The notes beneath the pieces were generated by a model. That model was not told the DNA's origin. It was given only the letters and a program-made list of their open reading frames with translations, and did not search any database. Of a stretch of DNA of 64,000 nucleotides, positions 43,917 to 52,271 are shown in pieces. The stretch comes from SIRX01 sp965214475 (GTDB lineage: Bacteria; Actinomycetota; Rubrobacteria; Rubrobacterales; Rubrobacteraceae). A program made the translations under genes and the position numbers. The DNA lies in assembly GCA_965214475.1 (NCBI GenBank), contig OZ243953.1, positions 2,294,001 through 2,358,000 on the forward strand. Direction: 5' to 3'. Numbering within the stretch: position 1 is the stretch's first letter; the number at the start of each line of letters is the position of its first letter.

Positions 43917-46900
43917 CTATTGTTCCACGTTAATCGTATATACTTTCGTTCCCGTCACTCCCCTGTATCCTGATTCAATGTCGGTGTAGCCTACCTCTCT
44001 GACGGCTGTATCTATGTCGCCGAGCTTGGTGCCCCCTTCTCCGTAGCCAATAACTACGGCCTTATATGTTCTCTTCTGCCTGACGACTTCGTCCAGTAGC
44101 TTACCTGCCTGCTCAATCTCTGGATTTTCTGCCCGGAGCATTTTGTTAACGTAACGGGAACCTGAGTTCTTTTCTAACCACTGCCAGAAGGGCTGATGAT
44201 ATCCTTCCGCCATACTAGTCTTTAAGAGTGTGCTATTAACGGAGAGAGGTTTATCCTTTATGGAGCTACTCTTCACTTCTATTATTGCAAGTTCGCTGGG
44301 ATTAGACGGATTCCCTTTTATAGCTACTATATCCGGTCCCTGCTTTATACGCAGCGATTCAGTGCGTTTAGTGTTTGGAACCTTCAACGTGACCGGTTTG
44401 TTGCGACCGACGTATAGCATCCGGTAGCCCTCAGACTCCAGAAGATTCACCGCACCTTCGACAGAATAGGCTTCTACAAGGTTGACCCGCGACCTATCCA
44501 GCTTCGCTTTGCTCCAGTTCTCGGCGTTTTCGGTTTTTCGGGTTACCTCGTTCCACTCGCGGCTCGTGTAGAGCTTTTTGTTTAGTTGTGCGCCGTTGCT
44601 CAGGCTCTCGCGTATGATACCCGGATCGTTGCGGGACTCGGCCAGATCTTTGATCGTCTGCTCGGCGTCTTCGCCTGGCATGGTCTGGCGCAGCGCCGCC
44701 AGGATGTCGTCTCCCCACCCTAGCTCGTAGAGGACCCTAAGCGTCAGATCTTGCCCGGTTGTCAGTTCCCCGACCTGCGAAGAGACCGCCTGCATGAAGG
44801 CGTTTGCTGCCGACCAGCGTGCTACGTCTTCTTTTAGATCCTCGTTCCAGGAGACGAAGGTGTTTATTATGTCGGCAATCGCGTTGGCTTTATCCATTGG
44901 AGTCGGAGAGGCCCCACCTATCAGGCTCACCAGGGCACTCTCTAGATCGCCCTCACCGAGTGCTATATCAGCATCCCGCAGGCCTGCAATTAACGACAAG
45001 GCCGGGGTTAAGTTGGAAGCTATCCAGCCTTCTAGATAGCCGAGGCTCCGTAGAGTTTCACTATCCAGCCTACCCTGGTTGGCGAGATCCTCGCCGTTCG
45101 CGCCGTTGTTCCAGCCGATGGCTGTGTCTTTGATATTTTCCAGACCCACTCTGTCTGGGTAAAACGGATCCGAACCTTGCTCGAGCTCTTCCGCATCCTC
45201 TAGGTCGTCGTTGTCGGGATTAGAGTCCAAAGGATCGAAGTTCTCCGCTAATTCCGTTGCGTCGTCTACACTATCCCCATCGACATCGGCCAGGTTCGGG
45301 TCAAGGCCCATGTTGGAGTCTTCGAAATCCCCGAGCGTATCACCGTCCGTGTCCGCACTGTCAGGGTCGGTGGAGAGTGGATAGTATTCTCCAAACGTTC
45401 CCTCAGAAAGCTCGCCAGCCTCCTCGCCGTCGGTCAAGCCGTCACCGTCGGTGTCAGTATCCTCGGGGTCACTGGTAAAGAAGGTGCCGTTGCCGGCCCG
45501 GAAGCCGTTTTCCTCGATAAAGTCGGTAAGGCCGTCGGTATCAGTGCCATCGTCCTCACCGGGGGCGCCATCCGGATCCTCGGCTATCCTCCTAAAGACT
45601 TCCGGCAGGTCCTCGGCGCTGGTTACCGGATAGTAGGCACCGCCCGTACCCTCTGCTATGGAGCGCAAGAGACCCTCGTCCGCACCGTTGCCGAGCCCTA
45701 TGGTGTAGATCGTTATGCCGGCCTCTTTGGCCTGTCGGGTGAGCGAGCTGTTATAAGAGCCCTGGCCGTCTGTAAGGAGTACCGTCGCTTTCAGGTGCTC
45801 GGGGTCTCCGTTGTCGATGAGCTCTCGGTTGGAGAGTGCTATTGCCCGTCCTATGTTGGTGCCGCCGCTAGAGTTGACCCGATCAACGGCGGCCTTGGCT
45901 GCCGGATAGTCCGCGGTTAATGATTGGTAGAGCCTGGCGTAAGAGTCGAAGTCCACCACCCCTACCCGGTCACCCTCTATCAGGGCGTCGATGAAGCTCT
46001 TGGCCGCCGTCTTGCGGTAGCCCTGTCGGTCATTGGAGCGCATACTCCCCGAGGAGTCGAGGTTCAGCATGACGTCGAGGTTCTTCAGGTCCGGGTCGTT
46101 AGGGTCGCTTTCGTCGCGACCTCCACCTCCGGAGCCCATGTCCTTCTGCCAGACGGCTTCCCAGGTCGGGATGTGGAAGAGTACGAAGGTGGTGAAGTGG
46201 TCGGTGTCGGCCCAGGCGTAGCCCTCCTCTACGTCGACGCCGCCCTCGTTGAAGGGCAGGAAGGTCTTCTGTCCCTCGTCGAAATACATAATTTGTAGGT
46301 TCTCGTAGTCTTCGTTGGGGACCCGTGAAACATCGAAGGGTATCTTCACCCGAGCTTTATCGAAGTCCTCTCCCGAAGTAATGTCCACGGCCTTTGAAAG
46401 CTGGCCGGGCATATCCTGAAAAGTTTCGTGCTCGGAGAGGTCTTGGAAGTCGACCCCGGCGGCCACGTCTCCAATGCCGATCATCTGTACAGCGACTTTA
46501 GCCTCGTTGGCCCCCGTATCGCCGTTCATTTGAGCTTGTGAGGTGTAAACCTCTAGACCGTCCTCGGTGCCGTCCGCGTCGGAGTCTGGATTACGCGGGT
46601 TAGTGCCCAGACGACGTTCGGAGTCGTCTTCGAGGCCGTCCGCGTCGGTGTCTTTTTTGGTTGGGTTGCTGCGGAACTCGGCTAGCTCGAAGCGGTCGTT
46701 GAGACCATCGCCGTCAGTGTCGGCCCTTAGGGAATTGGTTCCGGCTTCTATCTCCCGGCGGTCGGTTAGACCATCTCTGTCCCGGTCCATGTTTTGGGGA
46801 TCAGCCCGGGTAGGGTCGGTACCCGTCTTGTAGAGCTCTTCACCGTCGGTAAGCCCGTCGCTGTCGGTATCTGCCTTAGCGGGGTAGGTGCCGAGGCGTT

Positions 46901-47756
46901 TCTCCTGCCAGTCCAAGAGATCGTCGCTGTCAGAATCGAAACGTTCCCAGAGGTCGTCTATAGTAATGTCGGTCAGGCTCCAAGCCTTCTTATAAAACCG
47001 GATTGCGTTAACGGCCTTTCCCTGAGAGGCCATCCTGTCGCCCTTCGCAAGCTCCTGCTCGGCGCGCTTTAGGCTTTTCGCTGCTTTCTTTGGTAGATCG
47101 TCGCCGAATAGGTCGGTAGCGCCTATGACCTCGGTGGTTATGAGGCGGTTGGCGCGGTAGATCTGCTTGAGAGCGTTTCGGGCCTTACCTTTCGTATTAC
47201 TGTCAACCTTTGGATCGGAGAGCATCTGTCTGAGCCGTTTAGCGGCCTTTAGATCATGCTCGAAGGCCGAGCCATCTTCGAGAAAGTTATCCGAACGAAA
47301 GGTACCGTCTACGGAGGCCTCCAACTCCTTTAGGATGTACTCCTTGCGCTGGTCCTTGCCCGGCGGGGTCACGTCCGGGTCCGGGTAGTCCATCGACTCG
47401 ACGATCCGGATAGCCTCGATCTTCACTCCCTTGGCGCTATCAGGAGCGCTCAGACCATCTAGGTCTATCCTGTTAGGAGAGCCGAAGCGCTTCCCATCAG
47501 CCAAGGCACTATCCGACGCCTCTCCCCGCTGTTGGGCCTGAGCCGAAGAGACTGTAAGTGTTAGCGCTAAACAAAAAAGGACTACCAGTACAGTAAGTAC
47601 CACGGCACGGATTCTCGGCGCACGGCGGCCCGAGCTATCTCTCCCGTCCAACACATTTCTTCTGAGTACTCCGAGACCCCGGTTCAATATATTCTTCCTT
47701 CCCCTAGAGCCGCTTCGACCAGCCCTCTTTAATCTCTCTGGTGATGACTTATGCAA
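43917..47756 (-). CDS. Secreted TSP3-VWA protein with C-terminal PD-(D/E)XK-like domain
   Basis: 1279 residues. A signal/anchor at about 51-74 (AVVLTVLVVLFCLALTLTVS, cut near AQA) predicts export. Calcium-binding thrombospondin type-3 repeats (ADTDSDGLTDGEELY and similar) occur at about 275-405 and again at about 745-880. Between them is a VWA domain (about 555-735) with an intact MIDAS DSSGS. The last 200 residues differ: RIKQGPDIVAIKGN and ELAIIEVKSS place D1142, E1160 and K1162 as in PD-(D/E)XK nucleases. This layout (export signal, adhesion modules, C-terminal nuclease) is that of a polymorphic toxin; the function is inferred. Confidence 0.85.
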   Translation of the reverse strand: MHKSSPERLKRAGRSGSRGRKNILNRGLGVLRRNVLDGRDSSGRRAPRIRAVVLTVLVVLFCLALTLTVSSAQAQQRGEASDSALADGKRFGSPNRIDLDGLSAPDSAKGVKIEAIRIVESMDYPDPDVTPPGKDQRKEYILKELEASVDGTFRSDNFLEDGSAFEHDLKAAKRLRQMLSDPKVDSNTKGKARNALKQIYRANRLITTEVIGATDLFGDDLPKKAAKSLKRAEQELAKGDRMASQGKAVNAIRFYKKAWSLTDITIDDLWERFDSDSDDLLDWQEKRLGTYPAKADTDSDGLTDGEELYKTGTDPTRADPQNMDRDRDGLTDRREIEAGTNSLRADTDGDGLNDRFELAEFRSNPTKKDTDADGLEDDSERRLGTNPRNPDSDADGTEDGLEVYTSQAQMNGDTGANEAKVAVQMIGIGDVAAGVDFQDLSEHETFQDMPGQLSKAVDITSGEDFDKARVKIPFDVSRVPNEDYENLQIMYFDEGQKTFLPFNEGGVDVEEGYAWADTDHFTTFVLFHIPTWEAVWQKDMGSGGGGRDESDPNDPDLKNLDVMLNLDSSGSMRSNDRQGYRKTAAKSFIDALIEGDRVGVVDFDSYARLYQSLTADYPAAKAAVDRVNSSGGTNIGRAIALSNRELIDNGDPEHLKATVLLTDGQGSYNSSLTRQAKEAGITIYTIGLGNGADEGLLRSIAEGTGGAYYPVTSAEDLPEVFRRIAEDPDGAPGEDDGTDTDGLTDFIEENGFRAGNGTFFTSDPEDTDTDGDGLTDGEEAGELSEGTFGEYYPLSTDPDSADTDGDTLGDFEDSNMGLDPNLADVDGDSVDDATELAENFDPLDSNPDNDDLEDAEELEQGSDPFYPDRVGLENIKDTAIGWNNGANGEDLANQGRLDSETLRSLGYLEGWIASNLTPALSLIAGLRDADIALGEGDLESALVSLIGGASPTPMDKANAIADIINTFVSWNEDLKEDVARWSAANAFMQAVSSQVGELTTGQDLTLRVLYELGWGDDILAALRQTMPGEDAEQTIKDLAESRNDPGIIRESLSNGAQLNKKLYTSREWNEVTRKTENAENWSKAKLDRSRVNLVEAYSVEGAVNLLESEGYRMLYVGRNKPVTLKVPNTKRTESLRIKQGPDIVAIKGNPSNPSELAIIEVKSSSIKDKPLSVNSTLLKTSMAEGYHQPFWQWLEKNSGSRYVNKMLRAENPEIEQAGKLLDEVVRQKRTYKAVVIGYGEGGTKLGDIDTAVREVGYTDIESGYRGVTGTKVYTINVEQ

Positions 47757-48242
47757 GCATTGTCGACCCGGTGAGCGAAAAACTTTAACAAAGCTTCAGC
47801 GAAGGCCAATATTGCTGACCGGCGTTGCTGACCTCGTAGAGTCAACTGTTGCCGAGGTATCAAAAAACGGGTGCGAGAATAGGTCTCCGAGATTGGCTTA
47901 TGTATGCGGTTTTCAGCTACCTTTTCGGCTCTATCAACAAACGGGTGGTTTTTGACACCCTTTTTACGGTCTCCGGACACCCGATAGATATGGGGTTTTC
48001 AGAGGGCCGAATTCGTACCCCCTTTTTGACACCCTTGAATTGATACGCCATGTCGTTTGTACGGTGTTACGGATTGCCCCTGGTGCCAGCTTCCCCGTCA
48101 CAGGGCCGTATAGCGGAGAACTTCGCAAGATGCGTTGGGTGAGGCGGTTGGCCGGGGAAGGGCCACGAGAGAGTGAACCACGGTGTCAAGGTCCAGGTGT
48201 TCAAATCCGGCCGGAGCTTAGCGTAGGATCTTGCGCGACTGC
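47757..48242. other. Intergenic region, no confident gene
   Basis: About 490 bp upstream of the secreted VWA protein gene. It should hold that gene's promoter. It contains two near-identical words (CACCCTTTTTACGG near 47958 and CCCCCTTTTTGACACCC near 48017) and a GC-rich stretch (48100-48240) with strand-switching short frames only. Confidence 0.45.
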
Positions 48243-48262
48243 TGATACTGTTGGCGAATTCG
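48243..48262 (+). repeat. Solo IS1182-type left end
   Basis: TGATACTGTTGGCGAATTCG nearly matches the terminal repeats of the decayed element at 49048-50803, but no transposase follows. It is a leftover end or the site of an older insertion. Confidence 0.6.
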
Positions 48263-48388
48263 TTAAAGGCGCCAAAAGGAAGACGAAGCCTGATCTTTCC
48301 GGGTTCGACAATGGCTTGGAAACGGCGCCCAAATCCTCCCTCGAAGCTCGCCAGCAGTAGCCAAAGTTAACAAGAGACAAAACTCTCA

Positions 48389-48781
48389 CTAAGAGACAAA
48401 ACCCTCGCTTCGGTTTGAAAACCAAAGTGAGAAACAAGCGACAGCCAGCAAAAGCTCTACCACCATTGCGAGCAGAATGCCAAGACCTGCAAAGCCGCGA
48501 ACAAGCTCGAAAGCACCTAACACCAAAAGGCCTAGCTGTGCCGTACCAATACCTAAGATAACGGCTTGCCTGGCGTTAGAGTGCTCAGCATTTCGGATTA
48601 CACAAGCTATAACGGCATATCCTAGAAAAAGCATGGCAGCACGGCGAGCTAGGAAATAAGCTGAGGCATTGCCCTCAACTTCAAACAACATGAAAACCAG
48701 TTGAGGTGCTAAAAGTAAAGTGATGAACAGCAAAAAAGAGATAATAGAAGACACAATACTCAAGGTACGGAATCTAATCAC
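48389..48781 (-). CDS. Small four-span membrane protein, hypothetical
   Basis: 130 residues with four hydrophobic helices (LSIVSSIISFLLFITLLLAP, AAMLFLGYAVIACVI, ILGIGTAQLGLLVLGAFEL, GLGILLAMVVELLLAVACF). The arrangement recalls DUF4345-like integral proteins; not assigned further. It lies between two IS1182-type ends, so it may be carried as a passenger or have been trapped there. Confidence 0.65.
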   Translation of the reverse strand: MIRFRTLSIVSSIISFLLFITLLLAPQLVFMLFEVEGNASAYFLARRAAMLFLGYAVIACVIRNAEHSNARQAVILGIGTAQLGLLVLGAFELVRGFAGLGILLAMVVELLLAVACFSLWFSNRSEGFVS

Positions 48782-48910
48782 CCAATCCCCTCCTTACGTT
48801 GTCCAAAAGCAATCACACTAGATACAGCCATTCTTAACGCAAGGCACATGACTACAAACTATACTGTAAAGTGGAAGCCCCGCCAACAATCATGGGTTCT
48901 GTCGCTTTTC

Positions 48911-49037
48911 TGATACCGCTGGCGAATTCGCTGCGGCTCACACATACTTACGTTAACGTCGCAAATCCACCGTCCTGAAGAGATCATGTGTCTGCACCCT
49001 CGTCCCGTAGATCCGGTCCCCGAAGAAACCTGAGTAC
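48911..49037 (+). mobile_element. Truncated IS1182-type copy: left end and first codons
   Basis: TGATACCGCTGGCGAATTCG at 48911-48930, then at 48986 ATG and about 14 codons reading MCLHPRPVDPVPEET, aligning with MSLRPEPIRPVPEET of the next element, then a stop. The remainder is missing and the following element starts 11 bp later. Confidence 0.7.
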
Positions 49038-49047
49038 GAATAGCAAA

Positions 49048-50803
49048 CGATACTGTTAGCGAATTCGTTTGCGGCGTCGCATACTGGCGGGAGGAGCCCA
49101 AACAGCCGACCCCCCGGAGGAGATCATGTCCCTGCGTCCCGAGCCGATCCGCCCCGTTCCCGAAGAAACAACTCGCGTAGCCCGGGCCGCATTCCCCAAA
49201 GGCAATGCCTTCATGCGGATGCGCGACGAGCTCGGAGTTATCTGGGAGGATGAAGACTTTAGCGGCCTCTTCCCGAAGCGTGGGCAACCGGCCCTGGCAC
49301 CGTGGAGACTGGCTCTGGTGACCGTGATGCAATTCGCCGAGAACCTCTCAGACCGGCAGGCCGCCAACGCGGTCAGGGCGCGTATTGACTGGAAGTACGC
49401 CCTGTCTCTAGAACTTACCGACCCCGGCTTCGACTTCTCTGTGCTCTCTGAGTTCCGGACTCGTCTGGTGGAAGGCGAGGCCGAGCAACTCCTTTTGGAT
49501 AAGATGCTCTCTCGCTTCAAGGAGCGGGGCTGGGTCAAGGCCCGCGGGCGCCAGAGGACCGACTCCACCCACGTCTTGGCCGCCGTTCGCGTCCTCAACC
49601 GTCTCGAACTCGTGGGCGAGACGCTGAGGGCTGCCTTGAATACCCTGGCGGTAGCCGCTCTCGAGTGGCTGGGCGAACTCGCTCCTGCTGAGTGGTTCGA
49701 GCGCTATAGCCGCCCCGTGGACGAGCATCATCTCCCGAAGGGTATCGCGGCACGCAAGGAGTATGCGGAGGTTGTAGGTAGGGACGGGGTGAGACTCCTG
49801 TCCGCCGTGGATGGCGAGGATGCTCCAGCCCAGCTCAGAGAGTTGCCTGCCGTCGAATGGCTGCGAAGAACCTGGGAGGATCAGTACCATATCGGAGAAA
49901 GAGAGGCGCGCTGGCGAGAGGCTGGAGAGCTGCCACCGGCGGGCGCTCGCTCTGGCTCTCCTTACGACCCCGATGCACGCTTTGGCAACAAACGCTCTAC
50001 GACCTGGACCGGCTACAAGATTCACCTCACCGAGACCTGCGACAAAGATGAGCCTCACCTCATTACACGAGTAGAGACCACCCAGGCCCATCTCTCCGAC
50101 GTCGCATAGACCAAGCAGATCCACGAAGATCTCGCCCAGCGAGGCCTCCTACCTGGGAGCACATAGCTGACACAGGCTTCGTGGACGGAGAACTGCTGGT
50201 CAAAAGCCGGACTGAGTATGGGGTGGAGTTGCTCGGCCCAGTGAGACCAAACGTGGGTTGGCAGGCCAGGATCGAGGGCGGCTACGACATAACCCGTTTC
50301 GAGGTCGATTGGGAGGGGGAAAAGGTCATCTGCCCGGAAGGACAAACCAGCAGATCCTGGTCGCCGAAGGTAGACAAGTGGGGCAACCAGGCGATCCAGG
50401 TAAAGTTCTCCCGCACCGTGTGCGGGAAGTGCGAGAGCAGAGCGCTTTGCACCCGGGCCAGAAGAGATCCACGCACCCTTACCATACGCTCCAAGGAAGA
50501 GCACGAACTCATCCAGTCGGTCAGAGCCAGACAGGCTACGGCCGAGTGGAAGGAGAAGTACAACAAACGAGCGGGCATTGAGGGAGTATTTTCGCAAGCC
50601 GATCGACTCTGTGGGCTGCGGTGTGCCCGCTACCGGGGTGTTGATAAGGTCCAGTTTGAGCACGTAATAACCGCTGCGTCGCTCAACTTGGTGCGGATGG
50701 TTCAGTGGTTAAGAGGGGTGCCTCACGCGAAAACTCGCACCTCCCGATTTGCGGCACTGAAAACGAGTCCGGACCTGTGCTGAGGAATTCGCCAACAGTA
50801 TCG
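49048..50803 (+). mobile_element. Decayed IS1182-family element
   Basis: Terminal inverted repeats CGATACTGTTAGCGAATTC (49048-49066) and its one-mismatch complement at 50785-50803 enclose a broken transposase gene. No clear target duplication remains, as expected for an old copy. Confidence 0.8.
49126..50783 (+). pseudogene. IS1182-type transposase, nonsense plus frameshift
   Basis: ATG 49126 follows GGAGGAG. The frame runs through FPKGNAFMRMRDELG and the catalytic RTDSTHVLAAVRVLN to TAG at 50107-50109, after LSDVA. It would continue TKQIHEDLAQRGLLPG, then one base is missing near 50155-50162, and the protein resumes in another frame as ADTGFVDGELLVKS to 50783 (AGIEGVFSQADRLCGLRCAR). Two separate lesions show that the copy is dead. 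Intact length would be about 550 residues. Confidence 0.85.
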
Positions 50804-50840
50804 ACTGCTACTCAGACTCCGACTCTGGAAGAGCTGGAGT

Positions 50841-51110
50841 ATGGATAAGGATGAAGGTGGGGAGGAGCTACGTTCGGCCACGATCATCACCACAGAGCCA
50901 AATGAGGTAGCCGCCGAAATCCACAACCGTATGCCCGTAATCCTGCCGCCGGAGCTCTACGATGCCTGGCTGGTTCCCGACAATGACGATCGTGAGGAGT
51001 TGCTCTCGATGCTCGCTCCTTACCCTGCCGAAGAGATGGAAGCCTATCCGGTGAGCCGGCGCGTCAACAAACCGGCGAACAATGATCCAGGCGTGCTTGA
51101 GCCGGTCTAG
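50841..51110 (+). pseudogene. SOS-response-associated peptidase (SRAP/YedK) C-terminal fragment
   Basis: The 89-codon frame contains SATIITTEPNEVAAEIHNRM, PVILPPELYDAWL and AYPVSRRVNKPANNDPG, the C-terminal third of SRAP proteins, which crosslink to abasic sites in single-stranded DNA. The catalytic N-terminal Cys2 part is absent; the decayed IS1182 element ends 37 bp upstream and probably cut the gene. No N-terminal part was found on the element's other side. Confidence 0.8.
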
Positions 51111-51160
51111 CCAGCCGTGTAGGGGTACTGCCAGAGTCAGTGAGTGGAGCGGCGATGATT

Positions 51161-51637
51161 TTACAGTCCAGTGATTTTCGGGTCGAGGTCCAAAGGCTCC
51201 GGCTCGGACACCTCGACGCCCCCGAACTCCGGGTCGGCCGGGTTGATGAGATAGTTGTGCTGTCCCCTGACCGTCACACTCGGGACCCGCAAGGCCAGCG
51301 ATCGTCCCTCAGAAAGCCACTTATCCCCGATCTCCTTCAGAAATGACGGCGCGGGATAAGCCCGCCACCCGTCCGGCAAGGACGAGACAGATAGCGTCTC
51401 GATCGAGGCTTCTTCCAGGGTAGCGGAGACTACTACGAAAGCGTCGAGAACTGTTGGGTCTTCAACGTGTACGAGTTGTTCTAGTACCGCGAGCGAGATG
51501 CTCTCTGAGGAGTATACGACCGCCCGGCCCTTGCTATTCCAGCGGCCACCGTGGATGCGGGCGCCATCACCGCTGTACGAGGTGTCCGCATACCTCGGCG
51601 CGCAGATACGCCACGTCGTGATCACACGCAGGTACAC
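51161..51637 (-). CDS. RES-domain NAD-degrading toxin
   Basis: 158 residues: WRICAPRYADTSYSGDGARI, HGGRWNSKGRAVVYSSES and LAVLEQLVH carry the conserved arginine, tyrosine and glutamate/serine of RES (MbcT-like) toxins, which hydrolyse or phosphorolyse NAD+. GTG 51637 or GTG 51625 may start it. The antitoxin gene directly upstream (34-bp gap) completes the module, in the usual antitoxin-first order. Confidence 0.9.
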   Translation of the reverse strand: MYLRVITTWRICAPRYADTSYSGDGARIHGGRWNSKGRAVVYSSESISLAVLEQLVHVEDPTVLDAFVVVSATLEEASIETLSVSSLPDGWRAYPAPSFLKEIGDKWLSEGRSLALRVPSVTVRGQHNYLINPADPEFGGVEVSEPEPLDLDPKITGL

Positions 51638-51670
51638 ATGCTGATGGTAAACAAGAGAGTCTACCCGGCT

Positions 51671-52132
51671 CTAGGACAGGACGCCATGTTCGACCCGCCC
51701 TATGAGGTCTACGACCTCCTGGGCGCCCACATCCACGCGCGAATAATTCAAAGGCGACTCGCCTCCAAGCGCGACCTTCGGCGTTGAGAGCCAGTGCTTT
51801 GCTTTTTCTAGATCTCCCCCGAAAAGACCGAGCGCCATCCCGTAAACCCGTGAGAGCCTCAGCACTCTGTCAGATTCATCGGCGTGGAGCCTACCCTCCC
51901 GTTTGCGGCGGCTCAATGTGCGGGGGTTGATCTGGACGAGGCCAGCCATCTCACCCGCGCTCAGCCCGACATTTTCTCCAAGATTCTCTACAACCCAGTA
52001 AGGAAAGCCCTCGCTAACCCGGTGAACCAGCTCACCAGTTCCTATCTCTTCCATACCTAGCAACCCGAGCAACCCGAAGTCCGTCTCCGGAGCCTTCAAT
52101 CTCTCTCTGGTCGTCTCCGCCACAACAAACAC
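51671..52132 (-). CDS. Xre/MbcA/ParS-type antitoxin (DUF2384)
   Basis: 153 residues. The N-terminal helix-turn-helix (LSAGEMAGLVQINPRTLSRR) and the C-terminal DUF2384 part (GGDLEKAKHWLSTPKVALGG and VVDLIGRVEHGVLS) match the partner of RES toxins. It should neutralise the toxin by covering its active site and repress its own promoter, located in 52133-52229. Confidence 0.9.
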   Translation of the reverse strand: MFVVAETTRERLKAPETDFGLLGLLGMEEIGTGELVHRVSEGFPYWVVENLGENVGLSAGEMAGLVQINPRTLSRRKREGRLHADESDRVLRLSRVYGMALGLFGGDLEKAKHWLSTPKVALGGESPLNYSRVDVGAQEVVDLIGRVEHGVLS

Positions 52133-52229
52133 CTCTCCGAGAAACCATGCACTATGACTGTAGTATACAAGACATTTGGCTTAAAATTGTCCAGACATTG
52201 TCTCGACGTAGCTTTGGCATTGTTCTGAT

Positions 52230-52260
52230 GAGACTTCGCCACGATAGCGTTACACATATC
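52230..52260 (+). repeat. 31-bp inverted repeat, left copy
   Basis: Begins GAGACTTCGCC; exact reverse complement of 55157-55187. Similarity continues on the other side of the ISL3 element (TTCCGTGGTGGAATTTC against the region below 55151), so ISL3 inserted inside this repeat. Confidence 0.8.
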
Positions 52261-52271
52261 TGTACCTTCCG

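Noticed and set aside
45150..46900. Repeated GTCGGTGTC-type words suggesting DNA repeats
   Set aside because: They encode the DxDxDG calcium-binding loops of thrombospondin type-3 repeats in the secreted VWA protein.
48060..48240. tRNA-like TTCAAATCC box and a group II intron domain V-like hairpin (GGGCCGTATAGCGGAG...)
   Set aside because: No acceptor-stem partner or anticodon arm could be placed for a tRNA, and the domain V pairing breaks down after five base pairs; no reverse transcriptase gene is nearby.
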